Positions 1 through 10,824 of a stretch of DNA of 64,000 bases are shown piece by piece. The DNA is taken from positions 23,090 to 87,089 of the forward strand of contig NZ_JACVBX010000019.1 of assembly GCF_014852585.1 (NCBI RefSeq). The letters are read 5' to 3'. The translations under genes were made by a program, and so were the position numbers. This DNA is from Pseudomonas sp. PDM18. GTDB taxonomy: Bacteria > Pseudomonadota > Gammaproteobacteria > Pseudomonadales > Pseudomonadaceae. The notes under the pieces are model-generated. The model saw nothing but the letters and a program-made list of their open reading frames with translations, was not told where the DNA came from and ran no database searches. Positions within the stretch are counted from its first letter, which is position 1, and every line of letters starts with the position of its first letter.

Positions 1-1
1 T

Positions 2-568
2 GGCGCGCTGGGCCTGTTCATCGGCCTGTTCACCGGTCTCTGCCGCCTGTCGAAGAACCCGACCCTGCACGACCTCTCGACCCTCTACGTCGAACTGGTG
101 CGCGGCACGCCGCTGCTGGTACAGATTTTCATCTTCTACTTCTTCATCGGCACCGTGCTGAACCTGTCCCGCGAGTTCGCCGGGGTGGCCGCGCTGGCAC
201 TGTTCACCGGCGCCTACGTCGCTGAGATCGTCCGCGCCGGCGTGCAGTCCATCGCCCGTGGTCAGGACGAAGCCGCGCGCTCCCTGGGTCTGAACGCTGC
301 GCAGTCGATGCGCCACGTGATCCTGCCGCAGGCCTTCAAGCGCGTGCTGCCGCCGCTGGCCGGGCAGTTCATCAGCCTGGTCAAGGACACTTCCCTGGTC
401 TCGGTGATCGCCATCACCGAGCTGACCAAGAGCGGCCGCGAGGCGATTACCACCTCGTTCTCCACCTTCGAGATCTGGTTCTGCGTCGCCGCGCTCTATC
501 TCGTGATCAACCTGCCGCTGTCGCATCTGGCGGGGCGCCTGGAGCGGAGGCTCGGCCAAAGTGATTGA
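2..568 (+). CDS. Polar amino-acid ABC transporter permease (HisM/GlnP type), 5' truncated by window edge
   Basis: This is the C-terminal part of an inner-membrane permease; the reading frame is open from base 2 and the real start lies before the window. The protein has hydrophobic segments and the typical permease EAA loop (around [22 protein letters not shown], which contacts the ATPase), and it ends in a last membrane helix. Its stop overlaps the GTG start of the ATPase gene that follows by 8 bases, so the two are translationally coupled. The family imports polar amino acids with a periplasmic binding protein, which must be encoded upstream. The substrate cannot be told from this sequence. 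Confidence 0.88.
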   Translation, partial: GALGLFIGLFTGLCRLSKNPTLHDLSTLYVELVRGTPLLVQIFIFYFFIGTVLNLSREFAGVAALALFTGAYVAEIVRAGVQSIARGQDEAARSLGLNAAQSMRHVILPQAFKRVLPPLAGQFISLVKDTSLVSVIAITELTKSGREAITTSFSTFEIWFCVAALYLVINLPLSHLAGRLERRLGQSD

Positions 569-1295
569 AGTGCGTAACCTGACCAAGGTCTTCGACACTC
601 GCGGGCAGGTCGTGCGCGCGGTGGATGACGTCACCACCGGCGTGGCCAAGGGCGAAGTGGTGGTGGTGATCGGGCCGTCCGGCTCGGGCAAGTCCACCTT
701 CCTGCGCTGCCTCAACGGCCTGGAAGAGTTCGACTCCGGCTCGGTGAGCATCGACGGCGTCGACCTCGCCAACCCGAAGACCGACATCAACGCCTACCGC
801 CGCGAAGTCGGCATGGTGTTCCAGCACTTCAACCTGTTCCCGCACATGACCGTGCTGGAGAATCTGTGCCTGGCGCAGAAAGTCGTGCGCAAGCGCGGCA
901 AGGCCGAGCGCGAGGCCAAGGCCCGTGCGTTGCTGGACAAGGTCGGCATCGGCCAGAAGGCCAACGAGTACCCGTCGCGGCTCTCTGGCGGCCAGCAGCA
1001 GCGTGTGGCGATTGCCCGTGCGCTGTGCATGGAGCCGAAGGTGATGCTGTTCGATGAACCCACCTCAGCGCTCGACCCGGAGATGGTCGGCGAGGTGCTG
1101 GACGTGATGAAGACCCTAGCGCTGGAAGGCATGACCATGGTCTGCGTGACTCACGAGATGGGCTTCGCCCGTGAAGTGGCGGACCGCGTGCTGTTCTTCG
1201 ATCACGGCAAGCTGTTGGAAGACGCCGCTCCGGCGGAATTCTTCGCCCAGCCTAAGGACGCGCGTGCGCAGACCTTCCTGCGGCAGGTGTTGTGA
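561..1295 (+). CDS. Polar amino-acid ABC transporter ATP-binding protein (GlnQ/HisP type)
   Basis: This is the cytoplasmic ATPase that powers the permease encoded just before it. It has a Walker A motif GPSGSGKST at residues 38-46, a Q-loop glutamine near 88, the signature LSGGQQQR at 141-148, Walker B VMLFDEP at 161-167 and the H-loop histidine near 198. Its 244 residues match the usual GlnQ size. The start is GTG and overlaps the permease stop. A strong terminator follows within about 20 bases, so this is the last gene of the transporter operon. Which amino acid is carried is not visible. Confidence 0.93.
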   Translation: MIEVRNLTKVFDTRGQVVRAVDDVTTGVAKGEVVVVIGPSGSGKSTFLRCLNGLEEFDSGSVSIDGVDLANPKTDINAYRREVGMVFQHFNLFPHMTVLENLCLAQKVVRKRGKAEREAKARALLDKVGIGQKANEYPSRLSGGQQQRVAIARALCMEPKVMLFDEPTSALDPEMVGEVLDVMKTLALEGMTMVCVTHEMGFAREVADRVLFFDHGKLLEDAAPAEFFAQPKDARAQTFLRQVL

Positions 1296-1316
1296 GACCG
1301 CTGCCTCGGTGAGCAA

Positions 1317-1338
1317 GCCGCCTCCGGGCGGCTTTTTT
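1317..1338 (+). terminator. Rho-independent terminator of the amino-acid ABC operon
   Basis: A six-base GC stem (GCCGCC / GGCGGC) with a four-base loop is followed directly by six T residues, 22 bases after the ATPase stop codon. Confidence 0.85.
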
Positions 1339-1387
1339 GTGCCTGCCCGGAGGGGAAGTCTGTTCTCTGTGATCAGCCGCTGGCACC

Positions 1388-1460
1388 CGTAGGGTGAATA
1401 ATCCGGAACGGGTTATCCGCCAGGGCGGCGCATAGCGCCGTAGGCGTTATGCGCCCTACG
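1388..1460. repeat. Imperfect palindromic intergenic repeat ending GGCGTTATGCGCCCTACG
   Basis: The two ends are complementary over 12 of 14 bases (starting CGTAGGG and ending CCCTACG), with a smaller GC-rich palindrome inside. The right half is nearly identical to the right half of the palindrome at 51964-52012, so this is a dispersed element rather than a one-off hairpin. It lies between convergent genes and has no reading frame. Confidence 0.6.
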
Positions 1461-1522
1461 CGGGCAGGTGAGGTGCAGGGCTTTTGTAGGATCACAAGGT
1501 GTATCGGCGACAAATCGCGGGC

Positions 1523-1551
1523 AAAAAGAAACCGCCCCGGAGGGCGGTTTC
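1523..1551 (-). terminator. Rho-independent terminator of the RNA helicase gene
   Basis: A perfect ten-base stem (GAAACCGCCC / GGGCGGTTTC) with a four-base loop is followed on the minus strand by five T residues, 11 bases past the helicase stop codon. Confidence 0.88.
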
Positions 1552-1561
1552 TTCTACAGCA

Positions 1562-3640
1562 TCACTCGCGGTTGCGGGTCAGCAGCGCGGGACGCTCGGT
1601 CTTGCGGCGCGGTTCCAGCTCTTCCAGCTGTTCCGGCGTCGGGAAGCGGTCGGTGCGAACCAGGTCGCGCTTGTTGATCACTACCGGCTGGCGGGTCGGC
1701 TTGGCGGCGCCGTACTCGCTCGGCTCGCGCAGCGGGGCGTCGTTCATGCGCGAAGCCGGAGCCTTGCCGCCACGCTTGCGCTGGCCGGCCTTGCCCTGGG
1801 CGTTGCCGCCCTGGCCATGTCCCTGGGTACGACCGCCGCCGTTAGGCTTCTTGGCGGCACGGCCCTGGCCTTGTCCCTGACCCTGGCTGCGGCCTTGACC
1901 GCTTCCACCCTGGCCGCCGCCCTGACCACCCTGGCCGCGGGCGCGTTGCTGACCCTGGTTCTGGCCCTGACCTGCGCCTTGCCCCTGACCGCCACGGCGG
2001 CGCTGGCCGCGTTGCTGGTCCTTGTCCGGGAACGGGCTGACGTAGTCGGCGCGGTTGCCGAAGTTGTCGAAGTCGTCGTCGAGGAATTCTTCCGGGTCGC
2101 GGTTGCCGTCGGCTTTCGGTGCGCGAGCCGGCTTGGCCTGCTGCTGACGTCCCTGGCCCTGCTGGTCTTGCTGCTGGCGGGGCTGGCGCGGTTGACGGGG
2201 TTCGCGCGGCTCACGAGCCTGAGTGTTGGCGTTTGGTTGAGCGTCGCCGCCCTGGCCGTCGCCCTTCTTCTTGCCGCGACCGCCGCGACGGCGGCGCTTG
2301 CCGGCGGGTTTGTCGCCGTCGGCGGCTTCGCCTTCAGCGGCGGGGGCGGCGTGCTGTTGTTCTTCGCCCTGGGCCTGCTGCGGCTTGTCCTTGTTGCGGT
2401 CCTTGCGCTCGCCGCGCTTGGCCTTGTCCTTGCGCGGCTGGCGCTGCGGGGCTTCCTTCGGCTCGGGCTGCTGGACTTCCGGCAGCACGGTATCAGGGTC
2501 GAAGCCCTGCATGTCGCCATCGGGGATGCGCTGCTTGGTCAGGCGCTCGATGGCCTTGAGCAGCTTGTCCTCGTCCGGCGCCACCAGCGAGATGGCTTCA
2601 CCGGTACGACCGGCGCGGCCGGTACGGCCGATGCGGTGAACGTAGTCTTCCTCGACGTTGGGCAGCTCGTAGTTGACCACGTGGGGCAACTGGTCGATGT
2701 CCAGGCCGCGGGCGGCGATGTCGGTGGCGACCAGGATGCGCACGTCGTTGGCCTTGAAGTCGGCCAGCGCCTTGGTGCGCGCGTTCTGGCTCTTGTTGCC
2801 GTGGATCGCGGCGGCCGGCAGGCCGTGCTTGGTCAGGTACTCGGCCAGGCGGTTGGCGCCGTGCTTGGTGCGGGTGAACACCAGCACCTGTTCCCAGGCG
2901 CCCATGGTCACCAGGTGCGCCAGCAGCGCGCGCTTCTGTACCGACGGAATGCGGAACACACGCTGCTCGATACGCTCGACGGTGGTGTTCGGCGGGGTGA
3001 CCTCAATGCGCTCCGGGTTGTGCAGGAGCTTGTTGGTGAGGTCGATGATGTCTTTGGAGAAGGTCGCCGAGAACAGCAGGTTCTGGCGCTTGGCCGGAAG
3101 CTTGGCGAGGACCTTCTTCACGTCGTGGATGAAGCCCATGTCGAGCATGCGGTCGGCTTCGTCGAGGACGAGGATTTCCACGCGGGACAGATCGACGCTG
3201 CCCTGGCCGATCAGGTCGAGCAGCCGGCCGGGGCAGGCGACCAGGACGTCGACGCCCTTGGACATGGCCTGCACCTGAGGATTCATGCCGACGCCGCCGA
3301 AGATGCAGGCGCTTTTCAGGGGCAGGTCACGGGCGTAGACCTTGAAGCTGTCGTGCACCTGGGCAGCCAGCTCACGGGTCGGGGTCAGTACCAGGACGCG
3401 GGCCTGGCGCGGGCCGTGGCGGTGCTCGCGGTCCGGGTGGCCTTCGGGGAACAGGCGTTCGAGTACCGGGAGGGCAAAGCCGCCGGTCTTGCCGGTGCCG
3501 GTCTGGGCGGCAACCATGAGGTCGCGGCCTTGCAGTACGGCGGGGATGGCGCGTTCCTGAACGGGAGTGGGGCGCGCGTAGCCGGCGGCTTCAACGGCGC
3601 CAGCCAGGGCCTCGGAGAGACCGAGGGAAGTAAAGGACAT
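1562..3640 (-). CDS. rhlE: DEAD-box ATP-dependent RNA helicase, RhlE type, with long low-complexity C-terminal tail
   Basis: This is an ATP-driven RNA-unwinding enzyme used in ribosome assembly and mRNA turnover. All family motifs are present in order: the Q motif near residues 21-30, motif I AQTGTGKT at 45-52, PTRELA near 87-92, DEAD at 160-163, SAT at 191-193, [12 protein letters not shown] near 305-316 and [10 protein letters not shown] at 335-344. The catalytic core ends near residue 380. About 300 residues rich in Gln, Gly, Arg and Lys follow, which look disordered and suited to RNA binding; the total of 692 residues is long for a RhlE protein. The ATG at 3640 gives the canonical [10 protein letters not shown]-terminus. 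The gene lies downstream of metF and has its own terminator. The DEAD-box assignment is certain; the subfamily name rests on the N-terminus and core. Confidence 0.93.
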   Translation of the reverse strand: MSFTSLGLSEALAGAVEAAGYARPTPVQERAIPAVLQGRDLMVAAQTGTGKTGGFALPVLERLFPEGHPDREHRHGPRQARVLVLTPTRELAAQVHDSFKVYARDLPLKSACIFGGVGMNPQVQAMSKGVDVLVACPGRLLDLIGQGSVDLSRVEILVLDEADRMLDMGFIHDVKKVLAKLPAKRQNLLFSATFSKDIIDLTNKLLHNPERIEVTPPNTTVERIEQRVFRIPSVQKRALLAHLVTMGAWEQVLVFTRTKHGANRLAEYLTKHGLPAAAIHGNKSQNARTKALADFKANDVRILVATDIAARGLDIDQLPHVVNYELPNVEEDYVHRIGRTGRAGRTGEAISLVAPDEDKLLKAIERLTKQRIPDGDMQGFDPDTVLPEVQQPEPKEAPQRQPRKDKAKRGERKDRNKDKPQQAQGEEQQHAAPAAEGEAADGDKPAGKRRRRGGRGKKKGDGQGGDAQPNANTQAREPREPRQPRQPRQQQDQQGQGRQQQAKPARAPKADGNRDPEEFLDDDFDNFGNRADYVSPFPDKDQQRGQRRRGGQGQGAGQGQNQGQQRARGQGGQGGGQGGSGQGRSQGQGQGQGRAAKKPNGGGRTQGHGQGGNAQGKAGQRKRGGKAPASRMNDAPLREPSEYGAAKPTRQPVVINKRDLVRTDRFPTPEQLEELEPRRKTERPALLTRNRE

Positions 3641-3794
3641 GCGGGGTTCCTGTAGGCCGGCGACCTGCCGGCTCGAGGGCGCGTGATTTCAGGCTCGGGG
3701 CGAGCGCTCAGCCGATGGCTGGAAGCACCCCGTCCACGATACGCCGGCGTTGCGCTGGCCGGGATCGCGGACGGTAAGCCCGGAGCAATGATCC

Positions 3795-4643
3795 TCAGCG
3801 GGGGAGCTTGAGGTTGTTCCAGAGCGCCAGGCTGGGTTCAGCCTGGTTCAGGGTGTAGAAATGCAGACCGGGTGCGCCGCCTTCGAGGAGGCGTTCGCAC
3901 ATGTCGGTGATGACCTGCTCACCAAAGGCCTGGATGCTGGCGATGTCGTCGCCGTAGGCTTCCAGCTGCTTGCGAATCCAACGGGGGATTTCCGCGCCAC
4001 AGGCGTCGGAGAAGCGGGCCAGTTTGGTGTAGTTGGTGATCGGCATGATACCCGGTACGACCGGAATGCTGACACCGAGTTTCTCCGCACGCTCGACAAA
4101 ATGGAAGTAGCTGTCGGCGTTGAAGAAGTATTGTGTGATGGCAGAGTCGGCGCCGGCTTTGACCTTGCGCACGAAATTCGCCAAATCATCCTCGAAATTG
4201 CGCGCCTGCGGGTGAACTTCCGGATAGGCGGCAACTTCGATGTGGAAGTGATCGCCGGTTTCGGCGCGGATGAATTCCACCAGTTCGTTGGCGTAGCGCA
4301 GCTCGCCGCTGGCCATGCCCATGCCCGAGGGCAGGTCGCCGCGCAGGGCGACGATGCGACGGATGCCGGCATCCTTGTAGTGGGCCAGCAGGGCACGCAG
4401 CTCGGGCTTGGTGTCGCCGACGCAGGACAGGTGCGGTGCGGTCGGCACCTTCACTTCGCCATCCAGCTGCAGCACGGTGGTCAGGGTACGGTCGCGGGTG
4501 GAGCCGCCGGCACCATAGGTGCAGGAGAAGAAGTCGGGCTTTTTCGCGGCCAGCTGGCTTGCGGTGGCCAGCAGTTTTTCATGGCCGGCTTCGGTCTTGG
4601 CGGGGAAGAACTCGAAGCTGAAACGGCGTTCTTTCTGACTCAT
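3795..4643 (-). CDS. metF: 5,10-methylenetetrahydrofolate reductase
   Basis: MetF is a cytosolic FAD enzyme that reduces 5,10-methylene-THF to 5-methyl-THF, the methyl donor for homocysteine remethylation. The protein has 282 residues, the usual bacterial length, and begins with the conserved FSFEFFPAKTE segment. It also contains the GAGGSTRDRT, ALRGDLP and ITQYFFN stretches typical of the TIM-barrel family. It lies downstream of ahcY and the HD hydrolase on the same strand. It therefore belongs to the SAH-recycling locus and may share transcription from the riboswitch promoter, although a hairpin after ahcY could reduce read-through. Confidence 0.96.
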   Translation of the reverse strand: MSQKERRFSFEFFPAKTEAGHEKLLATASQLAAKKPDFFSCTYGAGGSTRDRTLTTVLQLDGEVKVPTAPHLSCVGDTKPELRALLAHYKDAGIRRIVALRGDLPSGMGMASGELRYANELVEFIRAETGDHFHIEVAAYPEVHPQARNFEDDLANFVRKVKAGADSAITQYFFNADSYFHFVERAEKLGVSIPVVPGIMPITNYTKLARFSDACGAEIPRWIRKQLEAYGDDIASIQAFGEQVITDMCERLLEGGAPGLHFYTLNQAEPSLALWNNLKLPR

Positions 4644-4697
4644 GGTCGTTCCTTCGGCGCCCCGTCATCGCGTGGCTGCCGGCATGTGCCGTCGACT

Positions 4698-5228
4698 TCA
4701 GAAGTAACGGCGGTAGTTGTCTATCTTCGTGCGCAGTCGCTCGGCGCTGGGCTCGTGCGCATGGCCGAGGACGGCCAGGATGCGCTGCGACTGAACATGG
4801 TATTCGGCGATCTTGCTCCGCGCCCAGGTCGAGGGTGGCGGCTGCAGGTTGGTGATCCGGTCGCACAGCTTGACGATCGCATACTGCGGCGCGCCGGTCG
4901 CCAGCCTTTCGAGGTAGATGTCGAATGGCAGTTTCTCGCCATTCACCATCTTGCTCAGGCGCTGGGCGCCGTCGGCGACGAACTCGCCGAAACGCGTCTG
5001 CAGTTCCTCGAAGGGCACCGGGGTGTCTTCGAGCACGTCGTGCAGCAGGGCGATCTGGACGGTTTCCGCCAGGCGCTGGATGGGCGCTTCGCGGTCGGCC
5101 GCCATCACTTCATTGGCTACCATCGCCAGGTGGACTGCGTAGGGCAGCGACGAGGCGGTCAGCGTCTGCCCGGCGTGAGCGCCGGCGGCGAAGAGCCAGG
5201 CCTGGTTGTAGCTGTCCTGCAGATCCAT
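4698..5228 (-). CDS. HD-domain hydrolase resembling MESH1-type small alarmone hydrolases
   Basis: This is a small cytosolic phosphohydrolase-like protein of 176 residues. With the start at 5228 the metal and catalytic residues of the SpoT/MESH1 hydrolase fold are recognisable: an AHAGQ segment near 17-21, His33, His63-Asp64 (LLHDVLEDT), Glu67-Asp68, Asp123 and Asn127 (KLCDRITNL). Their spacing matches MESH1-like enzymes, which hydrolyse (p)ppGpp and in animals also NADPH. The frame is open to 5282, but a start there would place the ahcY terminator hairpin inside the gene, so the downstream ATG (MDLQDSYNQA) is preferred. It sits between ahcY and metF, which hints at a role tied to methylation metabolism. 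That role and the substrate are inference. Confidence 0.8.
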   Translation of the reverse strand: MDLQDSYNQAWLFAAGAHAGQTLTASSLPYAVHLAMVANEVMAADREAPIQRLAETVQIALLHDVLEDTPVPFEELQTRFGEFVADGAQRLSKMVNGEKLPFDIYLERLATGAPQYAIVKLCDRITNLQPPPSTWARSKIAEYHVQSQRILAVLGHAHEPSAERLRTKIDNYRRYF

Positions 5229-5243
5229 GGGGCACCAGATGGC

Positions 5244-5273
5244 AAAGAGGGCAGACGATTGCTCGTCTGCCCT
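5244..5273 (-). terminator. Hairpin terminator or attenuator after ahcY
   Basis: A perfect 11-base stem (AGGGCAGACGA / TCGTCTGCCCT) with a four-base loop lies nine bases past the ahcY stop on the minus strand and is followed by CTTTG. The T-tract is short, so some transcription may pass through to the HD gene and metF. Confidence 0.65.
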
Positions 5274-5281
5274 CCGGCACA

Positions 5282-6856
<1,575 letters not shown>

Positions 6857-6938
6857 TTATTGAAGCTTGCGGATTATAGCCATGGCGCATGACAAGCCAA
6901 AGGCTTTTGGTCGCGTTCGCGCACTGGATCGCGGCCGG

Positions 6939-7001
6939 GATCCCCGTCGCGCCCGCGCCAGGGGCCGTGAAAACCCTGGCGCGGGCGTCGTGGCGGGGAT
7001 C
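6939..7001. repeat. Large two-part GC-rich hairpin between the CoA-transferase and ahcY genes
   Basis: The ends GATCCCCG / CGGGGATC and an inner 14-base arm CGCCCGCGCCAGGG / CCCTGGCGCGGGCG are complementary, separated by a small asymmetric internal loop. It lies 41 bases beyond the end of the CoA-transferase gene. It lacks a T-tract, so it may stabilise a 3' end or act as an inefficient terminator. Confidence 0.55.
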
Positions 7002-7041
7002 GTTGGGCGCCCGCGGGAGCGGGCACCGGCTGTCAGTTGGC

Positions 7042-8265
7042 TCAGATCACGCCGTCGTCGCGCAGCTTGCCGATGGCCGCCTGGTCCAGGCCCAGCACGC
7101 CTTCGAGGATTTCCTGGGTGTGCTGGCCGAGGGTCGGCGGGGCATTGCGGTATTCCACGGGGGTCTCGGACAGGCGGATCGGGCTGGCCACCTGCGGCAC
7201 GCTGCCGGCCAGCGGGTGCGGCAGGTCCACGCGCAGGCCTCGGGCGATCACCTGCGGGTCGGCGAAGACCTGCGCCAGGTCGTTGATCGGGCCGCACGGC
7301 ACGCTGGCCTGTTCCAGCACGGCGATCCACTCGGCGGTGGTGCGCATGACGGTGGCCTGGCGGATCAGCGGGATCAGCACCTCGCGGTGCGCCACGCGCG
7401 CCTGGTTGGTGGCGAAGCGTTCGTCGGTGGCCCATTCCGGGTGGCCCGCCACTTCGGCGAACTTGCGGAACTGGCCATCGTTGCCGACGGTGAGGATGAA
7501 GTCGCCATCGGCGGTGGGGAAGTCCTGGTACGGCACGATGTTCGGGTGCGCGTTGCCCAGGCGACGCGGCGGGTTACCGGTAGTCAGGTAGTTCAGGGTC
7601 TGGTTGGCCAGGCAGGCGACCTGCACGTCCAGCAGCGCCATGTCGATGTGCTGGCCGATACCGCTGACGTCGCGGTGGGCGAGGGCGGCGAGGATCGCGG
7701 TGGACGAGTACAGGCCGGTGAGGATGTCGGTCAGTGCGACGCCGACCTTCACCGGGCCGGCGCCTTCCTCGGCGTCGGAGCGGCCGGTCAGGCTCATCAG
7801 GCCGCCCAGACCCTGGATCATGAAGTCGTAGCCGGCGCGCTTGGCGTAGGGGCCGAACTGGCCGAAGCCGGTGATCGAGCAGTAGATCAGCTTCGGGTTG
7901 AGCGCTTTCAGCGACTCATAGTCCAGGCCATAGGACTTCAGGCCGCCGACCTTGAAGTTCTCCAGCACGATGTCGGCCTTGGCGGCGAGCTCGCGTACCA
8001 GGCGCTGGCCTTCGGGCTGGGTGAAGTCGATGGTCAGGGATTTCTTGTTGCGGTTCGCCGACAGGTAATACGCCGCTTCGCTGGTGTCGCGGCCATCGCT
8101 GTCCTTGAGGAACGGCGGGCCCCAGGCGCGGGTGTCGTCGCCGCTGCCGGGGCGCTCGATCTTGATCACTTCCGCGCCGAGGTCGGCGAGGATCTGTCCG
8201 GCCCAGGGGCCGGCGAGAACGCGGGAGAGGTCGAGGACACGGATGTGCGAAAGGGCGCCGGACAT
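7042..8265 (-). CDS. CaiB/BaiF family (class III) CoA-transferase, probable glutarate CoA-transferase
   Basis: The 407-residue protein has the class III CoA-transferase start (IRVLDLSRVLAGPWAGQILADLGAEVIKIE), the NRNKKSLTIDF segment, and GYDFMIQG, which holds the family's catalytic aspartate. It is paired with glutaryl-CoA dehydrogenase just upstream on the same strand. This supports a role in moving CoA onto glutarate (from lysine breakdown), probably from succinyl-CoA. The start at 8265 is preferred to the longer open frame because it gives the canonical N-terminus. The P. putida counterpart is described as gcdG/gcoT; substrate identity here is inferred from context. Confidence 0.88.
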   Translation of the reverse strand: MSGALSHIRVLDLSRVLAGPWAGQILADLGAEVIKIERPGSGDDTRAWGPPFLKDSDGRDTSEAAYYLSANRNKKSLTIDFTQPEGQRLVRELAAKADIVLENFKVGGLKSYGLDYESLKALNPKLIYCSITGFGQFGPYAKRAGYDFMIQGLGGLMSLTGRSDAEEGAGPVKVGVALTDILTGLYSSTAILAALAHRDVSGIGQHIDMALLDVQVACLANQTLNYLTTGNPPRRLGNAHPNIVPYQDFPTADGDFILTVGNDGQFRKFAEVAGHPEWATDERFATNQARVAHREVLIPLIRQATVMRTTAEWIAVLEQASVPCGPINDLAQVFADPQVIARGLRVDLPHPLAGSVPQVASPIRLSETPVEYRNAPPTLGQHTQEILEGVLGLDQAAIGKLRDDGVI

Positions 8266-8359
8266 GCAATCACCTGCAACGTGAATAGGGGCGGGGAGGG
8301 CGCAGTGCGGGGACGCCACGGTCCTCCCCGGGGCCTCTCGGGCGAGAGGTAAACGGTCG

Positions 8360-8390
8360 CCAGCCCGGCCCTCGATGAGAGCCGGGCTGG
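8360..8390 (-). terminator. Hairpin after gcdH, terminator-like
   Basis: A ten-base stem (CCAGCCCGGC / GCCGGGCTGG) with an 11-base loop lies ten bases past the gcdH stop. There is no T-tract, so it may be a processing or stabilising stem between gcdH and the CoA-transferase gene rather than a full terminator. Confidence 0.45.
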
Positions 8391-8400
8391 AGTGAGGCGT

Positions 8401-9582
8401 TTAGAAGAACGCCTGGATGCCGGTCTGGGCGCGGCCGAGGATCAGCGCGTGGACGTCGTGGGTCCCTTCGTAGGTGTTCACCACTTCCAGATTGACCAGG
8501 TGGCGGGCGACGCCGAACTCATCGGAGATGCCGTTGCCGCCGAGCATGTCGCGGGCCAGACGGGCGATGTCCAGAGCCTTGCCGCAGCTGTTGCGCTTCA
8601 TTATCGAGGTGATTTCGACGGCGGCGGTGCCTTCGTCCTTCATCCGGCCCAGGCGCAGGCAGCCTTGCAAGGCGAGGGCGATGTCGGTCTGCATGTCCGC
8701 CAGTTTCTTCTGGATCAGCTGGTTGGCGGCCAGCGGGCGGCCGAACTGCTTGCGGTCCAGGGTGTACTGGCGAGCGGTATGCCAGCAGGCTTCGGCGGCG
8801 CCCAGGGCGCCCCAGGAAATGCCGTAGCGGGCGGAGTTCAGGCAGGTGAACGGACCGCGCAGGCCGCGCACGTCCGGGAAGGCGTTCTCTTCCGGGCAGA
8901 ACACGTTGTTCATCACGATCTCGCCGGTGATCGAGGCGCGCAGGCCGACCTTGCCGTGGATCGCCGGGGCGGACAGGCCTTCCCAGCCTTTCTCGAGGAC
9001 GAAGCCGCGGATCTGGCCTTCGTCATCCTTGGCCCAGACCACGAAGACGTCGGCGATCGGGCTGTTGGTGATCCACATCTTGGCGCCGGTCAGGCGGTAG
9101 CCGCCGTCGACCTTCTTGGCGCGGGTGATCATCGAGCCCGGGTCGGAACCGTGGTCCGGTTCGGTCAGGCCGAAGCAGCCGATGTATTCGCCGCTGGCCA
9201 GTTTCGGCAGGTATTTCTGCTTGGTGGCTTCGTTGCCGAATTCGTTGATCGGCACCATCACCAGGGAGGACTGCACGCTCATCATCGAGCGGTAGCCGGA
9301 GTCGATGCGCTCGACTTCACGGGCGATCAGGCCGTAGCACACGTAGTTCAGGCCGCTGCCGCCGTACTGTTCGGGGATGGTCGCGCCGAGCAGGCCGGTT
9401 TCGCCCATCTCGCGGAAGATCGCCGGGTCCGTCTGCTCGTGGCGGAAGGCTTCCAGCACGCGCGGGGCCAGCTTGTCCTGGGCGAACTGCTGGGCGCTGT
9501 CGCGCACCATGCGCTCTTCTTCGGTGAGTTGCTGATCCAGCAGCAGCGGATCTTCCCAGTTGAAGCTTGCTTTGGTCGCCAT
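8401..9582 (-). CDS. gcdH: Glutaryl-CoA dehydrogenase
   Basis: GcdH is a cytosolic FAD-dependent acyl-CoA dehydrogenase that oxidises and decarboxylates glutaryl-CoA to crotonyl-CoA in lysine and glutarate breakdown. The protein has 393 residues, the family's usual length. It contains [31 protein letters not shown] and the C-terminal [12 protein letters not shown] segment with the catalytic glutamate. The ATG at 9582 is preferred over the upstream open frame because [12 protein letters not shown] is the normal start and GGTTTCTCC-type spacing upstream looks non-coding. It is divergent from a LysR regulator, a common arrangement for a controlled catabolic gene. Confidence 0.95.
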   Translation of the reverse strand: MATKASFNWEDPLLLDQQLTEEERMVRDSAQQFAQDKLAPRVLEAFRHEQTDPAIFREMGETGLLGATIPEQYGGSGLNYVCYGLIAREVERIDSGYRSMMSVQSSLVMVPINEFGNEATKQKYLPKLASGEYIGCFGLTEPDHGSDPGSMITRAKKVDGGYRLTGAKMWITNSPIADVFVVWAKDDEGQIRGFVLEKGWEGLSAPAIHGKVGLRASITGEIVMNNVFCPEENAFPDVRGLRGPFTCLNSARYGISWGALGAAEACWHTARQYTLDRKQFGRPLAANQLIQKKLADMQTDIALALQGCLRLGRMKDEGTAAVEITSIMKRNSCGKALDIARLARDMLGGNGISDEFGVARHLVNLEVVNTYEGTHDVHALILGRAQTGIQAFF

Positions 9583-9810
9583 GGAGAAACCTCGAACGCA
9601 GACAGTGAAAGACCCGCACAAGTCTAGGCGGGTTGGGTGTGGGTCATCCTAGTCAGCCGTCGGGAAGCCGGGCAACCGACTAATTCGCAAGCTGTTGTGC
9701 TATTTTGTCACTCCGTAACTGCCGGGTTGCTGAGAAACTGTGGTCTTGAGCCTCTATTTCAGGTATTTCTGGCGAATCCTGCGCATCTCGATATTCCGAA
9801 GAGGCATTCG

Positions 9811-10719
9811 ATGCGACGCAAGATCCCGACCACCGCGGCGCTGGTGGCCTTCGAATCCGCCGCTCGCCACGAGAGCTTCACCAAGGCTGCCGACGAACTG
9901 TCGCTGACCCAGAGCGCCATCTGCCGGCAGATCGCCACGCTGGAGGAATTCCTCGGCGTTGAGCTGTTCCGCCGCTCGCGGCGCGGCGTAAAGCTGACGG
10001 AGGCGGGGCTCAACTACAGCCGTCGCGTCGCCCAGCGCCTGGACGCTGTGGAGCGCGATACCCTCGCGGTGATGGGCCAGCAGGGCGGTGGCACGCTGGA
10101 GCTGGCGGTGGTGCCGACCTTCGCCACCCAATGGCTGCTGCCTCGGCTGAAGGACTTCAAGCGCCTGCATCCGGAGGTCACGGTCAACCTGACCAACCGC
10201 ACCCGGCCCTTCCTGTTCGCCGACACTGAGTTCGATGCCGCGCTGTATTTCGGCGACGGCGTCTGGTCCGGTACGGTGGCCAACTTCCTCATGCACGAAA
10301 ACCCGGTCCCGGTGTGCAGCCCCGAGCTGCTGGGCGGGCAACGGGAGCTGTCCGCCGCGCAGATTGCCGAGCTGCCGCTGATGCAGCAGACCACCCGGCC
10401 CTACGCCTGGCGCCAGTGGTTCGGTTCGCTGGGCATGAGCGTGGCGCACGACATGAGCGGCACCCGTTACGAGCTGTTCTCCATGCTCGCCCAGGCGGCG
10501 ATGCACGGCATGGGCGTCGCGCTGATTCCCCCGATGCTGATCCAGCACGAGCTGGCCGACGGCCGGCTGATCGTGCCGATGCAACATGCCTATTTGAGCG
10601 AAAACGCCTATTACCTGATGATTCCTGAACGCAAGGTGGAGTCGGCGGCTCTGGGAGCGTTCCGCGACTGGCTGGTCGACGAGGCGGCGCGCTATCGCGC
10701 TGAAGCGGGGCTGGGCTGA
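9811..10719 (+). CDS. LysR-family transcriptional regulator, probable regulator of the glutarate genes
   Basis: This is a 302-residue regulator with an N-terminal winged helix-turn-helix (residues about 1-65, including FTKAADELSLTQSAICRQI) and a periplasmic-binding-protein-like effector domain. It is divergent from gcdH with a 228-base shared promoter region. LysR proteins usually control the divergent gene and themselves from such a position, so it most likely activates gcdH and the CoA-transferase gene in response to glutarate or a related acid (the GcdR role). The start at 9811 gives the standard LysR N-terminus; the frame is open further upstream but lies in the promoter region. Confidence 0.88.
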   Translation: MRRKIPTTAALVAFESAARHESFTKAADELSLTQSAICRQIATLEEFLGVELFRRSRRGVKLTEAGLNYSRRVAQRLDAVERDTLAVMGQQGGGTLELAVVPTFATQWLLPRLKDFKRLHPEVTVNLTNRTRPFLFADTEFDAALYFGDGVWSGTVANFLMHENPVPVCSPELLGGQRELSAAQIAELPLMQQTTRPYAWRQWFGSLGMSVAHDMSGTRYELFSMLAQAAMHGMGVALIPPMLIQHELADGRLIVPMQHAYLSENAYYLMIPERKVESAALGAFRDWLVDEAARYRAEAGLG

Positions 10720-10824
10720 GACATGACAAGGCACTCGGTACAGGCCTGATTCACACTTGCATAGCCGGCGGGGCTTTCCCCGTCATCGCGCTCACGAGGC
10801 GCTACCTCCCAAGAAGGAGCTTCC

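Noticed and set aside
1499..3655. Long plus-strand open frame of 718 codons over the helicase gene
   Set aside because: It is an antisense shadow of the GC-rich helicase gene; its translation is low-complexity Ala/Leu sequence without domains, while the minus strand has every DEAD-box motif.
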